Below, one piece after another: positions 61,615 through 64,000 of a stretch of 64,000 nucleotides of DNA (position 1 is its first letter; each line of letters begins with the position of its first letter). Both the position numbers and the translations under genes were made by a program. The stretch lies in contig CM049317.1 of the NCBI GenBank assembly GCA_026874595.1, positions 13,758,882 through 13,822,881 of the forward strand, in the 5' to 3' direction. The DNA is from Sipunculus nudus. Lineage: Eukaryota > Annelida > Sipuncula > Golfingiida > Sipunculidae. Below the pieces are notes generated by a model that saw only the letters and a program-made list of their open reading frames with translations, did not search any database and had not been told where the DNA came from.

Positions 61615-61730
61615 ACAGGGACAGATCCAGGATATAGGAATGGATGGGTCAAAACCAGTGGGATTTTTGACAAAACCTAAAAAAACATGCCCCCCCCCCC
61701 CCTTCCGGGATCCGCTTCTGGTCATCCTGA
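61615..61730 (-). repeat. Second copy of the GGATCC/poly-G element body
   Basis: ACAGATCCAGGATATAGGAA, a poly-C tract and CCGGGATCCGCTTCTG correspond in order to the 46.75-46.98 kb sequence. The ORFs over this stretch are repeat translations. Confidence 0.6.
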
Positions 61731-62146
61731 GCGTCCTGGCCATTTTTTGGTTACTCAAAGGTGGCACAAGGGTCGCCATTCTATGTAAAGGCCACTTTAG
61801 GAACATGGTGGCCAGTTTAGATGCTTTGTTTTTCTTTAATCCGAAGTGTGGTTCGCAGTCATTTTTGGGATTAAATGTGTTCTCATTTATCGTGGCTGAC
61901 TTTGTTTTGTCCAATGATGTCATTACACGATAAACTGGACAATTAACTTCAATTACTGAATCTTATCCTTGCAGTTTCATTTTTCATTTGATGAGAGAGA
62001 AGCCTTGACCTGATGAACTCACGGCAAGTTGAGGATCACCCATGTATGCTCAGACCCGTCTTTTTGGCGAACCTGTTTATAAAACAAAACAGATACGGCT
62101 GATAAAATAACACTCCATATTGTAAAATGTTCTATCAACACAGTTC

Positions 62147-62148
<2 letters not shown>

Positions 62149-62192
<44 letters not shown>
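62149..62192. repeat. TA microsatellite
   Basis: About 21 uninterrupted TA units in an AT-rich intergenic region. Confidence 0.97.
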
Positions 62193-62194
<2 letters not shown>

Positions 62195-62281
62195 ATAAAT
62201 GATAATGTCAACGGCCCTATATATATCATCACTTAATAAAAATAATAATATTATCATTTATTATATTATTATTGCTATTAC

Positions 62282-62318
<37 letters not shown>

Positions 62319-62320
62319 GT
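62282..62320. repeat. ATT/TTA trinucleotide microsatellite
   Basis: About 13 units of TTA, followed by TTGTTGTTGTAG. Confidence 0.95.
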
Positions 62321-62524
62321 TGTTGTAGTTGTTAAAATCATTCATTCAAATTAAATATTACAACGTATCACCAAATGTTACTCATAATAGTCTGGAACTT
62401 TCAAGACAAGTGATAATTGATATTTTATTTTTCCGATGTGCTCTTTTCCTAATATATATAATGCCTATATATGCCATACTGAATTTAATCCGAATGGTTT
62501 ACCTTCATGACGAGGTAGGTCACT

Positions 62525-62527
<3 letters not shown>

Positions 62528-62593
<66 letters not shown>
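62528..62593. repeat. TA microsatellite
   Basis: About 33 TA units. The Tyr-Ile tail of the overlapping ORF is an artefact of this tract. Confidence 0.97.
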
Positions 62594-62596
<3 letters not shown>

Positions 62597-63699
62597 GGCG
62601 AATGTCTAAAAGTTGTTTACATAAATGACAGAATTTCATTTATCAATGATTATTCAATGCGCTTACCTCTATTGCTATTTTCTCAACACTTTCCACATAA
62701 AGAAACTCACCCCTATAATACATACTGTAATACAGTCTTAATATGATCTGACACACAGAAGGCTCTATGAAGTAAATCCATACAGAAAAATGCAATTCTG
62801 TAGTTTACACTAGAATACACAATGATTTCGTTAGGGCCAATTTTAATATATCCCAATCGTAATGCTGAGATATGCCTTCTTCGTCCCCAGAAAGATCGCC
62901 GACACAATACCCCCCGCCTCCCGGCCACCCTCCACGGGAAGGGGTGGGGGTGGGGGATAGGAGTCACAGAAATGTGCGACAGGTACAGCGCATGCGCAAT
63001 AAAACAACATTTGTGAAAGGTCATTAGTACATGCTGTTTTGTTAGTATAATAAAATGCATCTTAACGGAACATTTCTACCTACAAATGAGATAAAATTAA
63101 CACTAAAGAGTTAATATCTGCCGGTGGTGAAGTAATATACAGACTGACTCCCAAATTTTGTGTTTTACTGTTATCAACTATAATAATCAAATATATATCA
63201 TGCGTAAATATATATGAAATTGATGTATGAATGGATAAAATGTGTTAATGTATAATGGCTAATTTTCAAAAGACAAAGGATAATACTTAAATTGTTAAAA
63301 AAATTAAAACAAATCAACAGACAAATGTATATAAGAACGCATCGTCGTTTTAGTGTGTACCTTTTTTTAACAAGTTCTATTTAAATGCAGGGCATGATAC
63401 GGCTATTGCGATATCCTGACTGAAGGACACATTTCTTAAGCAGTGGTCGCATTACATTCGTTTCGCAAATCCTTCCACTTAACCACTGCCTTCTAAAGTA
63501 GCGTTTTCTGGGTATCAACACCAGGAAGGTTGGTACGGGGTCAAGAATGTTTCAACCAATGAGAGTTCATTATCGTGAGTCTGATAAAGTTTGAGTTCGG
63601 CAGTATTATTAATTGGAATACTTTTGGCCATGTTCCAATATCACTGGCGCCAGTACTCATCAGACATCGGTGCAAAAAGTAGTCCGTATGTGGGAGAAG
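62594..63699. other. No gene seen
   Basis: AT-rich spacer with a short GC-rich, purine-rich stretch near 62,905-62,955. It lies 3' of the minus-strand lectin sequence. Confidence 0.4.
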
Positions 63700-64000
63700 T
63701 TATGGAGAATGTATTGTGACCACCGCGCAAGGCGTGTTCATATGGTGCATAATAGCTTGAGGTAAAAAATGTGTTTTGTTAGAGCGCTGATAAAAGGACA
63801 TACATTCAGATGTTGCGCTGGCGTCGGATGGGTGTAGAACTTGGCAGAAAAATGGATATTCAGTGGAACAGTTGACCAGACGCCACGTCTCTCTCTCCTG
63901 ATGTAAAATAGCACACTGCCTGACTGTGCCAATAACACCCCCATGTTTTTCCCAGAACACAGTGTCCATGGCTCCGTCGTCTTGCAAGAAAATAGAATAT
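63700..64000 (-). CDS. C-type lectin-like domain, C-terminal part, cut by the window edge
   Basis: Reading the minus strand from the window end, the frame gives QDDGAMDTVFWEKHGG, RQCAILHQERETWRLVNCS and TEYPFFCQ. Then come about 47 less conserved residues to a stop at 63700. Three Cys plus the Trp before the second of them (C-x14-C-x7-C, with W five residues before) fit the last part of a C-type lectin fold: the C-A-L strand, W-x-x-x-x-C and F-x-C. The usual calcium-site WND motif is replaced by a WRLVN-like sequence, so carbohydrate binding is uncertain. These proteins are normally secreted or on membranes. The first half is outside the window. An acceptor-like TTTTCTTGCAAG (AG at about 63,982-63,983 in minus sense) may mark the exon start. 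Confidence 0.7.
   Translation of the reverse strand, partial: YSIFLQDDGAMDTVFWEKHGGVIGTVRQCAILHQERETWRLVNCSTEYPFFCQVLHPSDASATSECMSFYQRSNKTHFLPQAIMHHMNTPCAVVTIHSP

Noticed and set aside
62713-63060. 115-codon minus-strand ORF
   Set aside because: Mixed composition, no motif, and it spans a GC-rich simple stretch.

Overview
The window looks like nuclear DNA from an invertebrate animal, most likely a marine mollusc and plausibly a bivalve. It is AT-rich and gene-poor. It has GT-AG introns, many dinucleotide and homopolymer tracts, and layered degenerate transposons, including the pyrimidine-rich 'gtccgtcgtccgtcc' repeat type that I associate with mollusc genomes. The gene content also fits a lophotrochozoan: a divergent TALE homeobox gene, NHL-propeller, BIR and PDIK1L/STK35-like kinase sequences, and a C-type lectin piece. 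The species cannot be named from this.

Layout: 1-21,756 is non-coding apart from chance ORFs. It holds short tandem repeats, a dispersed palindromic repeat (3.5 and 12.5 kb) and a 1.3 kb minisatellite with a 23-bp period (12.72-14.04 kb). The main gene lies at 21,757-29,987 (+). Six exons splice in frame to a 1,238-residue protein with an acidic N-terminus, a very long Ser/Gly/Gln/Met/Pro-rich region, a split MEIS/PKNOX-type N-domain and a C-terminal TALE homeodomain. Its first mapped intron begins with about 19 copies of a 73-bp repeat that carry donor-like sequences. From 30 to 43 kb there is no intact gene: a probable 3' UTR, composite repeats, a LINE 3' end with a TTATC tail (36.5-36.95 kb) and a 2.3 kb element with long inverted arms (40.7-43.0 kb) that contains a second, nested element.

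43.5-44.36 kb (+) encodes an NHL beta-propeller interrupted by a single in-frame TAG. 45.0-45.8 kb is a decayed reverse transcriptase with a CT microsatellite inside it. 46.6-47.0 kb holds a SINE-like sequence, and 50.4-50.9 kb a TTAA-flanked MITE. 52.1-54.75 kb (-) holds a BIR domain split over two exons. It joins in phase 0 to a decayed protein-kinase exon, so the locus looks like a BIR-kinase gene whose kinase half is broken. A related intact kinase gene lies head-to-head with it at 57.2-59.17 kb (+). It is followed at once by a foldback element that supplies an AATAAA. 60.4-61.2 kb is a CpG-richer promoter-like patch without an identified gene. The window ends inside a minus-strand C-type lectin domain (63.7-64.0 kb).

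The most notable items are the divergent MEIS-class TALE gene with its unusual homeodomain residue 50, the donor-seeded intron repeats, and the BIR-kinase locus. A convergent pair of CTCF-like matches also brackets the TALE gene. No operon-like or pathway link between the genes is evident.
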